Of a DNA stretch of 64,000 bases, positions 8,399 through 17,739 are shown one piece after another. Under the pieces are notes generated by a model, which was given only the letters and a program-made list of their open reading frames with translations, did no database searches and was not told the origin of the DNA. Each line of letters starts with the position of its first letter. Position 1 is the stretch's first letter. A program made the translations under genes and the position numbers. The DNA is from Kribbella pittospori (GTDB taxonomy: Bacteria; Actinomycetota; Actinomycetes; Propionibacteriales; Kribbellaceae): positions 62,001 to 126,000 of the forward strand of contig NZ_SJKB01000004.1 of assembly GCF_004331465.1 (NCBI RefSeq), written 5' to 3'.

Positions 8399-9240
8399 CC
8401 CTTCACCAGAAGGTGCAGCAGCAACCAGACCGCAGGGGCCGTGGCCAGCAACGAGTCCAGCCGGTCCATCACTCCCCCGTGACCTGGCAGCAGGTTGGAC
8501 ATGTCCTTGATGCCGAGATCGCGCTTGATCATCGACTCGCCGAGATCGCCCACCGTCGCCGTCAGCACAGCCACGGCGCCGACGATCGCCCCTGCCCACC
8601 AGTCCCCGTCAAGCAGCCACACGACCGAACCGATGCCGGCGCCGATGCACGCGAGGGTCGAGCCCGCGAAGCCCTCCCAGGACTTCTTCGGGCTGATCGT
8701 CGGAGCCATCGGGTGCTTGCCGAACAGCACCCCGGCCGCGTAGCCGCCGACATCGCTGGCGACCACGACCAAGAAGAAGGTCAGAACACGCTGCGGGCCG
8801 TCCGACTCCGGCTGGACCAGCAGGATCGCGAAGCCGGCCAGCAGCGGTACATAGCCGATCAGGAAGACCCCGGCGCTCGCGTCCCGGACGAACCCGACCG
8901 ACCCACCCGGCATCCGCCACCAGATCGTCGCCAGCACCGTCAGCGCGAGCGCGATCAGCAGCGCCATCGGTCCCCAGAAGTACGCCGCCAGCAGCATCGC
9001 CGTCGTACCGGCGAACAGCGGGATCCTCGGGATCACCGCGCCACCCGCACGCAGGGCCTTGATCATCTCGTCGACGGCCACCAGCACGGTGGCCAGCACC
9101 AGGACGGCGAACAGGACCTTCTGCCAGAACAGCGATCCGAGGATCAGTGCGCCGAGACCGACCCCGACCGCGATCGCCGCAGGCAGATTCCGCCCGGCGC
9201 GGCTCGGGGTCGACGCGGGCGTGCTCTCGACGCCCATCAC
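8395..9240 (-). CDS. cdsA: phosphatidate cytidylyltransferase CdsA
   Basis: A 281-residue integral membrane enzyme that makes CDP-diacylglycerol from phosphatidate and CTP, the branch point of phospholipid synthesis. The CDS family signature is present near the C-terminus as '[16 protein letters not shown]' followed by '[14 protein letters not shown]', and '[12 protein letters not shown]' precedes it. About eight hydrophobic helices are visible. It is coupled by ATGA overlaps to frr upstream and to the GNAT gene downstream. The frr-cdsA pairing is conserved across actinobacteria. Confidence 0.96.
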   Translation of the reverse strand: MMGVESTPASTPSRAGRNLPAAIAVGVGLGALILGSLFWQKVLFAVLVLATVLVAVDEMIKALRAGGAVIPRIPLFAGTTAMLLAAYFWGPMALLIALALTVLATIWWRMPGGSVGFVRDASAGVFLIGYVPLLAGFAILLVQPESDGPQRVLTFFLVVVASDVGGYAAGVLFGKHPMAPTISPKKSWEGFAGSTLACIGAGIGSVVWLLDGDWWAGAIVGAVAVLTATVGDLGESMIKRDLGIKDMSNLLPGHGGVMDRLDSLLATAPAVWLLLHLLVKG

Positions 9241-9794
9241 ACCTCGAGCAGTTCGGCTTCCTTGTGCTTGAGCAGATCGTCGATCGAGTCGACGTACTTC
9301 TTCGTCAACCCGTCGAGCCGCTTCTCAGCACTCTTGCCCTCGTCCTCGCCCGCGTCGCCGTCCTTGACCGTCTTGTGCACCTGGTCCATGGCGTGCCGGC
9401 GAATGTTGCGGACCGAGACCCGGGCCTCCTCGGCCTTGGTCTTGGCGACCTTGATGTACTCCTTGCGCCGCTCCTCGGTCAGCTGCGGCATCACCACGCG
9501 GATCACCGCACCGTCGTTGCCCGGGTTCACCCCCAGGTCCGAGTCGCGGATCGCCTTCTCGATCGCCGTCATCGCACCCTTGTCGTACGGCGAGATCAGC
9601 ACGGTCCGGGGCTCCGGGACCTGGAAACCGGCCAGTTGCTGCAGCGGCGTCGGGCTGCCGTAGTAGTCGGCCAGGATGCCCGCGAACATCTGCGGGTGGG
9701 CCCGGCCGGTGCGGATCGCGGCGAAGTCGTCCTTGGCGACCTCCACAGCCTTCGCCATCTTCTGCTCGGCTTCGCGGAGAGCTTGGTCGATCAC
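9237..9794 (-). CDS. frr: ribosome recycling factor
   Basis: Ribosome recycling factor (185 residues, normal length), which with EF-G splits post-termination ribosomes. '[14 protein letters not shown]', '[17 protein letters not shown]' and '[10 protein letters not shown]' are family landmarks. The start is the GTG reading [11 protein letters not shown], preceded by GAGGA 5 bases upstream. An in-frame ATG 45 bases earlier would give a non-homologous N-terminus. The stop overlaps the cdsA ATG by 4 bases. Confidence 0.96.
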   Translation of the reverse strand: MIDQALREAEQKMAKAVEVAKDDFAAIRTGRAHPQMFAGILADYYGSPTPLQQLAGFQVPEPRTVLISPYDKGAMTAIEKAIRDSDLGVNPGNDGAVIRVVMPQLTEERRKEYIKVAKTKAEEARVSVRNIRRHAMDQVHKTVKDGDAGEDEGKSAEKRLDGLTKKYVDSIDDLLKHKEAELLEV

Positions 9795-9930
9795 GACATT
9801 CCTCGCTTCCTCAGGGCCGCTTCGGCGCGGCCACTCCATACCCTACGAACGCAGGTTTACCAGATAACGGACATCCACCCGTGTCGAACGATCCTAGTGG
9901 TACGCCGCCGTACCGGCTGCGGCCGGGGGA

Positions 9931-10692
9931 CTACTGACCGGGAGAAACGATGGTCCCGATCTTCTCGCCGTGCACGACCCGGGCGATGTTGCCCTCCTCG
10001 AGGCCGAAGATCACGATCGGTAGCGCGTTGTCGCGGGCCAGGCTGATCGCGGTGGCGTCGGCCACCCGCAGCCCGCGAGCGAGGAAGTCGTCGTACGACA
10101 ACTGGTCGAACTTCACCGCGTCCGGGTTCTTCTTCGGGTCGGAGTCGTAGACCCCGTCCACACCCTGCTTGCCCATCAGCAGCGCCTCGGCGCCGATCTC
10201 CAGGGCCCGCTGCGCGGCGACCGTGTCGGTGGAGAAGTACGGCATACCGGAACCGGCGCCGAAGATCACCACACGGCCCTTCTCCAGGTGCCGCTCAGCT
10301 TTGCGCGGGATGTAGGGCTCGGCGACCTGGCCCATCGTGATCGCGGTCTGCACCCGGGTCTCGATACCGAGCTTCTCCAGGAAGTCCTGCAGCGCCAGGC
10401 AGTTCATCACCGTGCCGAGCATGCCCATGTAGTCGGCCCGGTTGCGCTCCATCCCGCGCTGCTGCAACTCGGCGCCGCGGAAGAAGTTGCCGCCGCCGAC
10501 GACCACGGCCACCTGGACGCCGGCCCGGGCCACCCCCGCGATCTGCTTGGCGATGGAGTTCACCACGTCGGGGTCGACGCCGAGCTTGCCGCCGCCGAAC
10601 ACCTCACCCGACAGCTTCAGCAGCACCCGGTGATAGGCCGGCGCGAACGGCGAAGAGGCCGGACTCGTCTCGGTACCCAGGGTTTCCGTCAC
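9931..10692 (-). CDS. pyrH: UMP kinase
   Basis: UMP kinase of the amino-acid-kinase fold (253 residues), phosphorylating UMP to UDP with ATP. '[14 protein letters not shown]', '[15 protein letters not shown]' and 'GTGNPYFSTDT'-like '[19 protein letters not shown]' are diagnostic. The N-terminal ~17 residues (Ser/Thr/Pro-rich) precede the fold, as in many actinomycetes. It sits in the conserved order rpsB-tsf-pyrH-frr, with 136 bases to frr. Confidence 0.96.
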   Translation of the reverse strand: MTETLGTETSPASSPFAPAYHRVLLKLSGEVFGGGKLGVDPDVVNSIAKQIAGVARAGVQVAVVVGGGNFFRGAELQQRGMERNRADYMGMLGTVMNCLALQDFLEKLGIETRVQTAITMGQVAEPYIPRKAERHLEKGRVVIFGAGSGMPYFSTDTVAAQRALEIGAEALLMGKQGVDGVYDSDPKKNPDAVKFDQLSYDDFLARGLRVADATAISLARDNALPIVIFGLEEGNIARVVHGEKIGTIVSPGQ

Positions 10693-10747
10693 GATTCCGG
10701 CCTCCTCGATCGTTGCTGTCTTGCTGATCCTTCGAAGATCCCGAAGC

Positions 10748-11566
10748 TCAGGCGCCGACCTCGAAGCGGGCGAACCGCTTCACGGTCACGCCGGCCTCGT
10801 CGAGCACGGCCTTCACGGTCTTCTTGCTCTCCTGGACCGACGCCTGCTCGAGCAGGACGACGTCCTTGAAGAAGCCGTTCACCCGGCCCTCGACGATCTT
10901 CGGCAGAGCCTGCTCCGGCTTGCCCTCCTCGCGGGCGGTCGCCTCGGCGATTCGCTTCTCGTTCTCGACCGTCTCGGCCGGGACCTCGTCGCGAGTGGTG
11001 TACAGCGGGCGCATCGCGGCGGCCTGCATGGCGGCGCCACGAGCGGCCTCGACGTTGTCGCCCTCGAACTCGACCAGCACGCCGACCTGGGCCGGCAGGT
11101 CGGCGGCACGCTTGTGCATGTACGCCGTCACCTGGCCGTCGAACACGGCGACCTTGCCCAGCTCGAGCTTCTCGCCGATGACCGAGGCCAGCGCCTCGAT
11201 GTTCTCGGCGACGCTCTTGCCGTCGGACAGCTTCTCGCTCAGCAGGCCCTCGACGTCGGCGACCTTGCTGGCGGCGGCGTGCGCGACGATGTCGGCGGCC
11301 AACTGCTGGAACTGCTCGTTCTTGGCGACGAAGTCGGTCTCGCAGTTCAGCTGGACCAGCGCGTTCTCCGCCGCGGCCACCAGGCCGTTGGTGGCGGAGC
11401 GCTCGGCGCCCCGCTTGGCGGCCTTGGCCGCGCCGTGGATGCGCAGCTCCTCGATCGCCTTCTCGAAGTCGCCGTCGGTGGTCTCGAGCGCCTTCTTCGC
11501 GTCCATCATGCCCGCGCCGGTGGCGTCGCGGAGCTTCTTCACGTCAGCGGCGGTGTAGTTCGCCAT
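10748..11566 (-). CDS. tsf: translation elongation factor Ts
   Basis: EF-Ts, the nucleotide exchange factor of EF-Tu, 272 residues. The signature '[17 protein letters not shown]' is at residues 12-28, and the TDFVAKN motif occurs as '[11 protein letters not shown]'. It lies downstream of rpsB with 84 bases between them that hold a strong hairpin. The length matches actinobacterial EF-Ts with both core subdomains. Confidence 0.97.
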   Translation of the reverse strand: MANYTAADVKKLRDATGAGMMDAKKALETTDGDFEKAIEELRIHGAAKAAKRGAERSATNGLVAAAENALVQLNCETDFVAKNEQFQQLAADIVAHAAASKVADVEGLLSEKLSDGKSVAENIEALASVIGEKLELGKVAVFDGQVTAYMHKRAADLPAQVGVLVEFEGDNVEAARGAAMQAAAMRPLYTTRDEVPAETVENEKRIAEATAREEGKPEQALPKIVEGRVNGFFKDVVLLEQASVQESKKTVKAVLDEAGVTVKRFARFEVGA

Positions 11567-11613
11567 TCCTCGTTCTCTCGTCTTGTCGATGCGGCTGGAT
11601 AGGCGGGCTCGAG

Positions 11614-11639
11614 TGCCGCCCGGTCTGGACCGGGCGGCA
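11614..11639 (-). terminator. hairpin in the rpsB-tsf intergenic region
   Basis: A perfect inverted repeat, TGCCGCCCGGTC / GACCGGGCGGCA, with only 2 unpaired bases at the tip, begins 11 bases after the rpsB stop and ends 47 bases before tsf. By position it is a partial terminator or attenuator that could set the S2:EF-Ts ratio. No U tract follows. Confidence 0.65.
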
Positions 11640-11650
11640 ACTCAGGGCTG

Positions 11651-12664
11651 TCAGGCCTCGTCGGCCTTCGGGGCCTCGTCGGCCTTCACGGCGTCGGCGG
11701 CCGGGGTCTCCTCGGCAGCAGCCGGGGTCTCGGCAGCAGCCGGGGTCTCCTCGACAGCGGCCGGGGCTTCCTCGGCAGCGGCCGGGGCTTCCTCGGCAGC
11801 GGCGGCCGGCGCCTCAGCGGCGGCATCCTTCGGCGCCTCGTCGGCCTTCGCGGCGTCGCCGTCGGCGGCCTTGGCCTCGGAGGTGCCGTTCTGGCTCTCC
11901 AGCAGCTCGCGCTCCCAGGCAGCCAGCGGCTCCTCGGCGCCCAGCTCCTCACCGGCTGCGGCGGCACCCTGACCCGAGCGGGCCATCAGACCGTCGGCGA
12001 CGGCGTCGGCGACCACGCGGGTCAGCAGGCCGACCGAGCGGATCGCGTCGTCGTTGCCCGGGATCGGGAAGTCGACCTCGTCCGGGTCGCAGTTGGTGTC
12101 CAGGATGCCGATGATCGGCAGCTTCAGCTTGCGCGCCTCGTCGACGGCGAGGTGCTCCTTCTTGGTGTCCACGATCCACACGGCGGCCGGAACCCGGGCC
12201 ATGTCGCGGATACCGCCGAGGGTCTTCAGCAGCTTGTCGTGCTCGCGCCGCTTCTGCAGCAGCTCCTTCTTGGTGACGCCCGAGGCCGCCACGTCGTCGA
12301 AGTCGAGCAGTTCCAGCTCCTTGAGCCGCTGGAGCCGCTTGTTCACGGTCTGGAAGTTGGTGAGCATGCCGCCCAGCCAGCGCTGGTTCACGTACGGCAT
12401 GCCGACCCGGGTCGCCTGCTCGGCGATCGCTTCCTGGGCCTGCTTCTTGGTGCCGACGAACAGGATCGCCCCGCCCGAGGCGACCGTGCTGCGGACGAAC
12501 TCGTAGGCGCGGTCGATGTACGACAGCGACTGCTGCAGGTCGATGATGTAGATGCCGTTGCGCTCGGTGAGGATGTAGCGCTTCATCTTGGGGTTCCAGC
12601 GCCGGGTCTGGTGCCCGAAGTGCACGCCGCTCTCGAGGAGCTGCTTCATGGTCACGACGGCCAT
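11651..12664 (-). CDS. rpsB: 30S ribosomal protein S2 with Ala/Glu-rich tail
   Basis: Ribosomal protein S2, 337 residues. The body (about 1-240) carries the S2 signatures: '[20 protein letters not shown]', '[14 protein letters not shown]' and '[13 protein letters not shown]'. The remaining ~95 residues are a low-complexity Ala/Glu/Pro tail with repeated EEAPAAA blocks ending [11 protein letters not shown]. Such tails occur in several actinomycetes. The start [10 protein letters not shown] is used; the open frame runs on upstream through the divergent promoter region without homology. It is first gene of the rpsB-tsf unit. Confidence 0.96.
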   Translation of the reverse strand: MAVVTMKQLLESGVHFGHQTRRWNPKMKRYILTERNGIYIIDLQQSLSYIDRAYEFVRSTVASGGAILFVGTKKQAQEAIAEQATRVGMPYVNQRWLGGMLTNFQTVNKRLQRLKELELLDFDDVAASGVTKKELLQKRREHDKLLKTLGGIRDMARVPAAVWIVDTKKEHLAVDEARKLKLPIIGILDTNCDPDEVDFPIPGNDDAIRSVGLLTRVVADAVADGLMARSGQGAAAAGEELGAEEPLAAWERELLESQNGTSEAKAADGDAAKADEAPKDAAAEAPAAAAEEAPAAAEEAPAAVEETPAAAETPAAAEETPAADAVKADEAPKADEA

Positions 12665-12962
12665 GAGGGTGTTGCCTCCTGTCGCGCCTTCCCGGGGTGC
12701 TCGTTCCGGTCGGCGCAGTCTCGGTTGTCTCGCGGCGGACCGGGTGGCCCGCCGTGCCTGATGCCCGTCGGCACGCAACCCACCCGGGAGGTCCCGGGAC
12801 CGAGGGAGGCGCGCTGTTGTGCGGGCATGCGTAGTCGTCCCACTCACATGGGACGCCACCGGAAGTGTACGGGACCACCCCGGCCCAAAGCGAACCGGCC
12901 CGGTTGTCCACAGCCCCGAACTCACCGCCGGAAATCGGGCGTTTCGACGGCATGTTCCAAGC
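12665..12962. promoter_or_regulatory. divergent rpsB / M23-protein promoter and leader region
   Basis: This 298-base gap holds the presumed rpsB promoter and 5' leader on the minus strand, and the promoter of the M23 gene on the plus strand. Small inverted repeats are visible (GTCCCA...TGGGAC at 12837-12854; CCCGGG-rich segment at 12783-12800). Their density suggests a structured rpsB leader, possibly for S2 autoregulation, but no known leader motif could be confirmed by eye. Confidence 0.4.
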
Positions 12963-13589
12963 ATGAACGTCGTCCTTCTCGCCCTCAGCCTCGCCACCGC
13001 AGGCCCGGACCCTGCGAACTGGCCCCTCCAACCCCGTCCCGAGGTCGTCCGCGGCTTCGAACTGCCCGCCAAACCGTGGCTCCCGGGCCACCGTGGCGTC
13101 GACCTGACCGGCTCCCCCGGCCAACCCGTCCGCGCCGCAACCTCCGGCACAGTCACGTACGCCGGTCAGCTCGCCGGCCGCGGCGTGGTCGCAGTGTCAC
13201 ACGGCGCGCGCCGGACCACCTACGAGCCGGTCGTCCCAGCCGTCACTGTGGGCACTCCCGTCACCACGACCACGGTCATCGGCCACTTATCGGGCGCCGG
13301 CTCACACTGCTCACCCGCGACTTGCCTGCACTGGGGCCTGGTCGAGGGCAAGCGCTACCTCAATCCGCTCACGCTGCTACCGGACCGCCCGGTTCGTCTG
13401 CTCCCCCTCAGTTCCACGCCCGCTGCGGCCGGGGCGCCTGTGGTTCACAGCACCGCATCCCCACCACCACAGCCGGTGCGCTCGACCGCATCACCGCCTC
13501 CTTCAGGCTCCAACCGAACTGGCGCGATCGTGGTCGCCAGTACGGCGGCCTTGGCTCTGGCCGGCGGCCTCCTGCTCAAGCGCCACTAG
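12963..13589 (+). CDS. secreted/membrane-anchored M23-type metallopeptidase domain protein
   Basis: A 208-residue exported LytM/M23-like protein. A short signal sequence (residues 1-14) is followed by the M23 fold: '[24 protein letters not shown]' region with the first zinc-ligand pattern H-x-x-x-D, and '[10 protein letters not shown]' providing the HxH-like site (here H-W-G, not HxH). A Pro/Ser/Thr-rich stalk and a C-terminal hydrophobic segment '[18 protein letters not shown]' ending KRH follow, suggesting cell-surface anchoring. The change at the HxH motif leaves hydrolytic activity uncertain; it could be a scaffold or activator. The gene is conserved next to rpsB in many actinobacteria. 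Confidence 0.82.
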   Translation: MNVVLLALSLATAGPDPANWPLQPRPEVVRGFELPAKPWLPGHRGVDLTGSPGQPVRAATSGTVTYAGQLAGRGVVAVSHGARRTTYEPVVPAVTVGTPVTTTTVIGHLSGAGSHCSPATCLHWGLVEGKRYLNPLTLLPDRPVRLLPLSSTPAAAGAPVVHSTASPPPQPVRSTASPPPSGSNRTGAIVVASTAALALAGGLLLKRH

Positions 13590-13987
13590 GCCAGGTTGAG
13601 CTGCCAGGAGATCCCGAACCGGTCGCCGACCCACCCGAATTTCCGGCTCCAGCCGTACTCCCCCAGCGGCATCATCACCTTGCCCTTCTCGGACAGGACG
13701 GCGAACAGGCGGTCGATCTCAGCCTCGTCCGCACAGTCGGCCCAGAGCGAGATCGACGGTGTGAAGTCGAACCCGTGCTGCACCGGGCTGTCGCTGCACA
13801 TGTACTGCTGACCCGCCAACGTGAAGATCGCGTGCATCACCGAGCCCTCGGCGCCGGGTCCCTCAGACCCGTAGCGAGTGATCGAGACGACCTCTGAGTT
13901 GTCGAAGAGCGACAGGTAGAAGTTCATCGCCTCCTCAGCCCTGCCGTCCTGGAACATCAGGAACGTGGTGGTCTTCTGCTCAGCCAT
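13586..13987 (-). CDS. VOC family (PhnB / 3-demethylubiquinone methyltransferase-like) protein
   Basis: A 133-residue vicinal-oxygen-chelate fold protein of the 'PhnB-like' group: 'TTFLMFQDGRAEEAMNFYLSLF' at the start, 'QYMCSDSPVQHGFDFTPSISL' and a C-terminal 'FGWVGDRFGISWQLNL'. Such proteins are often annotated as 3-demethylubiquinone-9 3-methyltransferase, but lack a methyltransferase fold; function is unknown. The start MAEQKTTT is preferred because the first six residues of the longer frame are outside the fold. It overlaps the M23 gene by 4 bases tail to tail. Confidence 0.85.
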   Translation of the reverse strand: MAEQKTTTFLMFQDGRAEEAMNFYLSLFDNSEVVSITRYGSEGPGAEGSVMHAIFTLAGQQYMCSDSPVQHGFDFTPSISLWADCADEAEIDRLFAVLSEKGKVMMPLGEYGWSRKFGWVGDRFGISWQLNLA

Positions 13988-14055
13988 CAGTCCTCCTGTA
14001 GTCACGGCTTATATAAGGCCACACTGTAACAGTCGGATAGGCGTCCCGGGAGAGG

Positions 14056-14535
14056 TCAGCTACCAGGAACGCGCGCTTGCCAGGCGTCCTCGTCGCGGGA
14101 GCGACGCTCAACCCCGGCCGGGAGCTTGTTCTTGGCGAGATCGATGAGCGTGGTGTGCTCGAGCACGTCCCGCAGACTCGCGCGGGCGGCGATCCAGACC
14201 CGCTGCAGTACGACGGCCCGCTCGTTGTACGCGACGCTCTCGGGCCGCACTCCGGAGATGCTCACGATCGGTCCGTCCACCGCACGCATCACGTCGGCGA
14301 CAGAGATCTCGTTCGGATCCACGGCGAGTTTCCAGCCGCCGGACTGTCCCCGCTGACTCGCCAGGATCCCCGCACGCCGGAGGTCAGCCAAGATCCCCTG
14401 GAGGAACCCATGCGGAATGCCCTGTGCACGGCTGAGCTCCTCGGCCGACACGACCGACGGGTCGTTCGCCACCCATCGCTGGGTGATCTCGATCAGCGCC
14501 CGCAACGCATAGTCAGACTTCGCCGAAACCCGCAT
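14056..14535 (-). CDS. Rrf2 family transcriptional regulator lacking cysteines
   Basis: A 159-residue Rrf2-type winged-helix protein: 'SAKSDYALRALIEITQR' at the start, 'GIPHGFLQGILADLRRAGIL' as the recognition helix and 'SQRGQSGGWKLA' as the wing. Family members such as IscR, NsrR and RsrR bind an Fe-S cluster through Cys (or Cys/His/Glu); this protein contains no Cys at all, so it cannot use the usual ligands and is probably cluster-free, like CymR. The upstream VOC gene or other targets could be regulated; none is obvious. Confidence 0.88.
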   Translation of the reverse strand: MRVSAKSDYALRALIEITQRWVANDPSVVSAEELSRAQGIPHGFLQGILADLRRAGILASQRGQSGGWKLAVDPNEISVADVMRAVDGPIVSISGVRPESVAYNERAVVLQRVWIAARASLRDVLEHTTLIDLAKNKLPAGVERRSRDEDAWQARVPGS

Positions 14536-14598
14536 GAACCGCAGTCTGCCCCATCCCCGGACCCGCTCGCCGCATCCACCCGCGGACAGCCCGACAGG

Positions 14599-15540
14599 TC
14601 AGGCCCGAGGGTGGGCCTGTTCGTAGGCACTACGCAGGCGGTCGGTGGAGATGTGGGTGTAGATCTGGGTGGTCGCCAGCGATGCGTGGCCGAGCAGTTC
14701 CTGGACGCTGCGAAGGTCGGCACCACCTTCGAGCAGGTGGGTTGCCGCGGTGTGGCGCAGACCGTGCGGCGACAGGTCGGGAGCGTCGACGACTGCGATC
14801 CGCTCGTGGACAAGGCGTCGTACCGCTCGCTGGTCGATCCGGCCGCCACGGGCACCGAGGAACACCGCCGGCCCACTCCCCTGCCGCGCCAACTGCGGTC
14901 GGGCCTCGTCGAGCCAGCGCCGGAGTGCGTGGGAGGCCGGCACGCCATACGGGACAGAGCGTTCCTTGCGCCCCTTGCCGAAGACGCGGACGACCCGGCG
15001 CGAGGTGTCGATGTCGTCGATGTCGAGGGCACAGAGCTCGCCGACGCGGATGCCGGTCGCGTAGAGCAATTCCATGATCGCGAGGTCACGCAGGCCGATC
15101 GGGCTGCCGTCGTCCGCTGCGACGGCCGCGGCGTCGAGCACGGCACGCGTGTCGGACTGCCCCAAGACTCCCGGCAGGCTCTTGTGCGGCCTCGGACTCG
15201 CCAGCAACGCGCCCGGATCCGTGCTGATCCGGCCGGTCCGCTGCGCCCAGGCGGTGAAGACACGCGCGGCCGTCGCGCGGCGCGACATCGTGCTGCGCGA
15301 CTTCCCGAGGCTTTGCTGCTTGGCCAGCCAGGACCTCAACCCCCGGATATCCAGGCTTTCGAGATCATCGTGACCAAGACGAATCAAATGTTCGAGTAAA
15401 TCCGCGACGTCTCCACGGTACGCTCTGATCGAATGTCTGCTGAGGTCCCTCTCCGCTGCCAGATGCCGTTCGTAGTCAGCCAGTAACGCAGTGAAACCTT
15501 CCGGCCAGGAAGGGTTCGCGCTGACATCGTCCGGCGTCAT
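14599..15540 (-). CDS. xerC: tyrosine recombinase XerC
   Basis: A 313-residue tyrosine recombinase. The SAM-like N-terminal domain (about 15-100, 'LLADYERHLAAERDLSRHSI') binds DNA; the catalytic domain has Arg in 'TGIRVGELCALD', Lys in 'GKGRKERSVP', H-x-x-R in 'SPHGLRHTAATHLL', His in 'LLGHASLATTQIYTH' and the nucleophile Tyr in the same stretch. The start MTPDDVSANP is used; the frame runs upstream without homology. Location beside yraN-yifB-dprA matches the chromosomal XerC that resolves dimers at dif, rather than a phage integrase. Confidence 0.92.
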   Translation of the reverse strand: MTPDDVSANPSWPEGFTALLADYERHLAAERDLSRHSIRAYRGDVADLLEHLIRLGHDDLESLDIRGLRSWLAKQQSLGKSRSTMSRRATAARVFTAWAQRTGRISTDPGALLASPRPHKSLPGVLGQSDTRAVLDAAAVAADDGSPIGLRDLAIMELLYATGIRVGELCALDIDDIDTSRRVVRVFGKGRKERSVPYGVPASHALRRWLDEARPQLARQGSGPAVFLGARGGRIDQRAVRRLVHERIAVVDAPDLSPHGLRHTAATHLLEGGADLRSVQELLGHASLATTQIYTHISTDRLRSAYEQAHPRA

Positions 15541-15676
15541 GCCTCGACGATGCGGGAGCCGACGCGGCATCGCAAGGCACCGCGCGGGGGCCGAGGAGAG
15601 GAGGTCTGGTCGATAGCCCGACGGTCGACTACTGTTCGGCCCGATTGCCCTAGTAGCAACGGAGGCACCCCTGACC

Positions 15677-17305
15677 ATGGCCCCCTCAGCGAACGGACAG
15701 ACCGTAGGCCGGCGCCTGCCGGTCGAGTCGGCGTTCACTCGAGTCGAGGACGCACGGCACCGTCTGCCGCGCTTGTTCGGTCGTCGCGATCTGGTCGTAC
15801 TCGGCCTGGGCGTGATGATCGGGTCCGGCATATTCAGCATCAGCGGCAACCAGGCGGCCAAAGTCGCCGGTCCGGCCGTGATCTTGTCTTTCGTCATCGC
15901 GGCGATCGTCTGTGTGCTGGCCGCGGCCTGTTACGCCGAGCTGTCGTCCACGATTCCTGTCTCGGGTAGCGCGTACACCTTCAGCTATGTGACCTTCGGC
16001 GAGATGTGGGCCTGGCTGGTCGGCTGGGCGCTCGTGCTGGAACTCGTCACGGCGGCGGCGATCGTCGCCCGCGTCTGGTCGGCGTACTTCCTGGCCACAC
16101 TGGACGGGTTCGGACTGACACTGCCCGACGGCGTGGCGAAGTTCTTCGGCCCGGACGCGAAGGTCAACCTGGTCGCGCCGCTGCTGCTGCTGATCCTGAC
16201 CGCGCTGATCGTGACCGGTACCAAGCTGTCCGCCCGGGTGCTGACCGTGGTGGTGATCGCCAAGGTCGCCGTGATCGTGCTGGTCGTGGTGGTCGGCGCG
16301 GCGCACATCAACATGGACAACTACCACCCGTTCGTGCCGATGGCCCGGGCCGCGCCCGCGACCGCCAGTCCAACCTTGCTGGGCTGGATCTTGGACTCGT
16401 CGTTCGGTTCGTTCGGCATGATGGGCATCTTCACGGCCGCGAGCTCGATCGTGTTCGCCTACATCGGGTTCGACCTGATCGCCACCGCGTCCGAGGACGC
16501 GCGCAGCCCGCGCAAGACGGTCCCGCAGGGCATGTTGCTCGGCGTCGGCGCCGTCACGATCCTCTACATCGCGATGGCCGTCGTCCTGGTCGGAATGCGC
16601 CCGTACGGCGAACTGGGCGGCAGCGCACCGGTCTCCGAAGCATTGGCCGCGACAGGGGTCGGATGGGCCGCGAAAGTGGTCAATCTGGGCGCATTGCTCG
16701 CGCTGATGACAGTGATCATGGTGGTGCTGATCGCGCAGAGCCGGGTGTTGTTCAACATGGGCCGCGATGGCTTGCTGCCGAAGAGCCTCGGACGGGTCAG
16801 CCGGGTGTACTCCTCCCCTGCCCGCGCCGCGGCCGCGGCCGGCTTCGCGGCACTGGCGCTGACGCTCTATCCGAAGGTGCTGGAGCTCGAGGAACTGCTG
16901 GTCATCGGTGCGTTGTTCTGCTTCGCGTTCTGTGCGATCGGCGTACTCACCCTGCGTCGCTCCGAGCCCAACCTGGAGCGTGGTTTCCGGGTGCCGATGG
17001 TGCCGCTGATTCCGCTGCTGTCGCTGGCCGCGACGGTGTGGCTGATGCTGAACCTGAAGACCAGCACCTGGACGAAGTTCGGTGTCTGGATGGTCATCGG
17101 CCTGGCGATCTACGGGCTGTACGGGCGCTGGCACAGCAGGCTGGCCAACGAGGACAGCTGGGACTACGACATCGGCGACACCGACCCTGGGACCGGTGGT
17201 CTGCAGGCGATCCGCACCGAGCAGCCTGGCGAACGGCCGAACGAGTTGCGTGCTGTCCGTACGCCGCCGCAGAAGCCGACGCGCGGCAAGCACATGCGGA
17301 ACTGA
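15677..17305 (+). CDS. APC family amino acid permease
   Basis: A 542-residue transporter of the amino acid-polyamine-organocation superfamily (CAT-like). 'LFGRRDLVVLGLGVMIGSGIF' opens TM1 with the GSGI substrate/Na+ motif, 'YAELSSTIPVSGSAYTFSYV' follows TM2, and 'FAYIGFDLIATASEDARSP' is the classic APC TM6-loop. About twelve TM helices are visible; the tail (from about 490) is hydrophilic. It stands alone between divergent xerC and yraN; the substrate, probably a cationic or neutral amino acid, is not determinable. Confidence 0.93.
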   Translation: MAPSANGQTVGRRLPVESAFTRVEDARHRLPRLFGRRDLVVLGLGVMIGSGIFSISGNQAAKVAGPAVILSFVIAAIVCVLAAACYAELSSTIPVSGSAYTFSYVTFGEMWAWLVGWALVLELVTAAAIVARVWSAYFLATLDGFGLTLPDGVAKFFGPDAKVNLVAPLLLLILTALIVTGTKLSARVLTVVVIAKVAVIVLVVVVGAAHINMDNYHPFVPMARAAPATASPTLLGWILDSSFGSFGMMGIFTAASSIVFAYIGFDLIATASEDARSPRKTVPQGMLLGVGAVTILYIAMAVVLVGMRPYGELGGSAPVSEALAATGVGWAAKVVNLGALLALMTVIMVVLIAQSRVLFNMGRDGLLPKSLGRVSRVYSSPARAAAAAGFAALALTLYPKVLELEELLVIGALFCFAFCAIGVLTLRRSEPNLERGFRVPMVPLIPLLSLAATVWLMLNLKTSTWTKFGVWMVIGLAIYGLYGRWHSRLANEDSWDYDIGDTDPGTGGLQAIRTEQPGERPNELRAVRTPPQKPTRGKHMRN

Positions 17306-17382
17306 GGGTTTTCCACAGGGAGAAAGTGAGGTCCGAAATCGAGGGCTGATCCCGGCATGTTCTCTGCCGGAGGTGGTCATCG

Positions 17383-17739
17383 ATGCGGACCAAGAACGTC
17401 GTCGGACGGTACGGCGAAGACCTCGCCGCCAGGTATCTGGCCGGAGAGGGCTTCGCCATCCTCGAGCGCAACTGGCGCTGCGAGCTGGGCGAGATCGACA
17501 TCGTCGCGCGCGAGGGCGACGCGCTGGTCATCTGTGAGGTGAAGACCCGGCGCGGGCTGAACTACGGCAGCCCGCTGGAGTCGATCACGTACCGGAAGCT
17601 GACCACGCTGCGGAAGCTGGCGGGTCGCTGGCTGCAGACCCATCAGCTCAAACCGGGTGCGATCCGGATCGACATCGTCGCCGTGCTCTTCGACCAGAAC
17701 ACGACGCCGCAGGTCGACCACTTGCGAGGTGCGGCCTGA
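17383..17739 (+). CDS. YraN family (UPF0102) predicted endonuclease-fold protein
   Basis: A 118-residue protein of the UPF0102/YraN family, with a restriction-endonuclease-like fold: 'GRYGEDLAARYLAGEGFAILERNWR', 'GEIDIVAREGDALVICEVKTR' (E-D-ExK pattern) and 'ALDHLRGA'-like C-terminus. A good Shine-Dalgarno, GGAGG, lies 9 bases before the ATG. It overlaps the yifB ATG by one base (TGATG). yraN-yifB-dprA is a conserved actinobacterial cluster linked with DNA processing; the biochemical role of YraN is not settled. Confidence 0.93.
   Translation: MRTKNVVGRYGEDLAARYLAGEGFAILERNWRCELGEIDIVAREGDALVICEVKTRRGLNYGSPLESITYRKLTTLRKLAGRWLQTHQLKPGAIRIDIVAVLFDQNTTPQVDHLRGAA

Noticed and set aside
11583..11972. 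A + strand Ser/Ala-rich frame
   Set aside because: Antisense shadow of the Ala/Glu tail of S2.
12819..12962. Longer start for the M23 protein from 12819
   Set aside because: The added 48 residues lie in the rpsB promoter region, lack homology, and would bury the signal peptide.
15541..15676. A dif-like or attachment site beside xerC
   Set aside because: No 28-bp near-palindrome resembling actinobacterial dif was seen; the gene sits far from a recognisable terminus.
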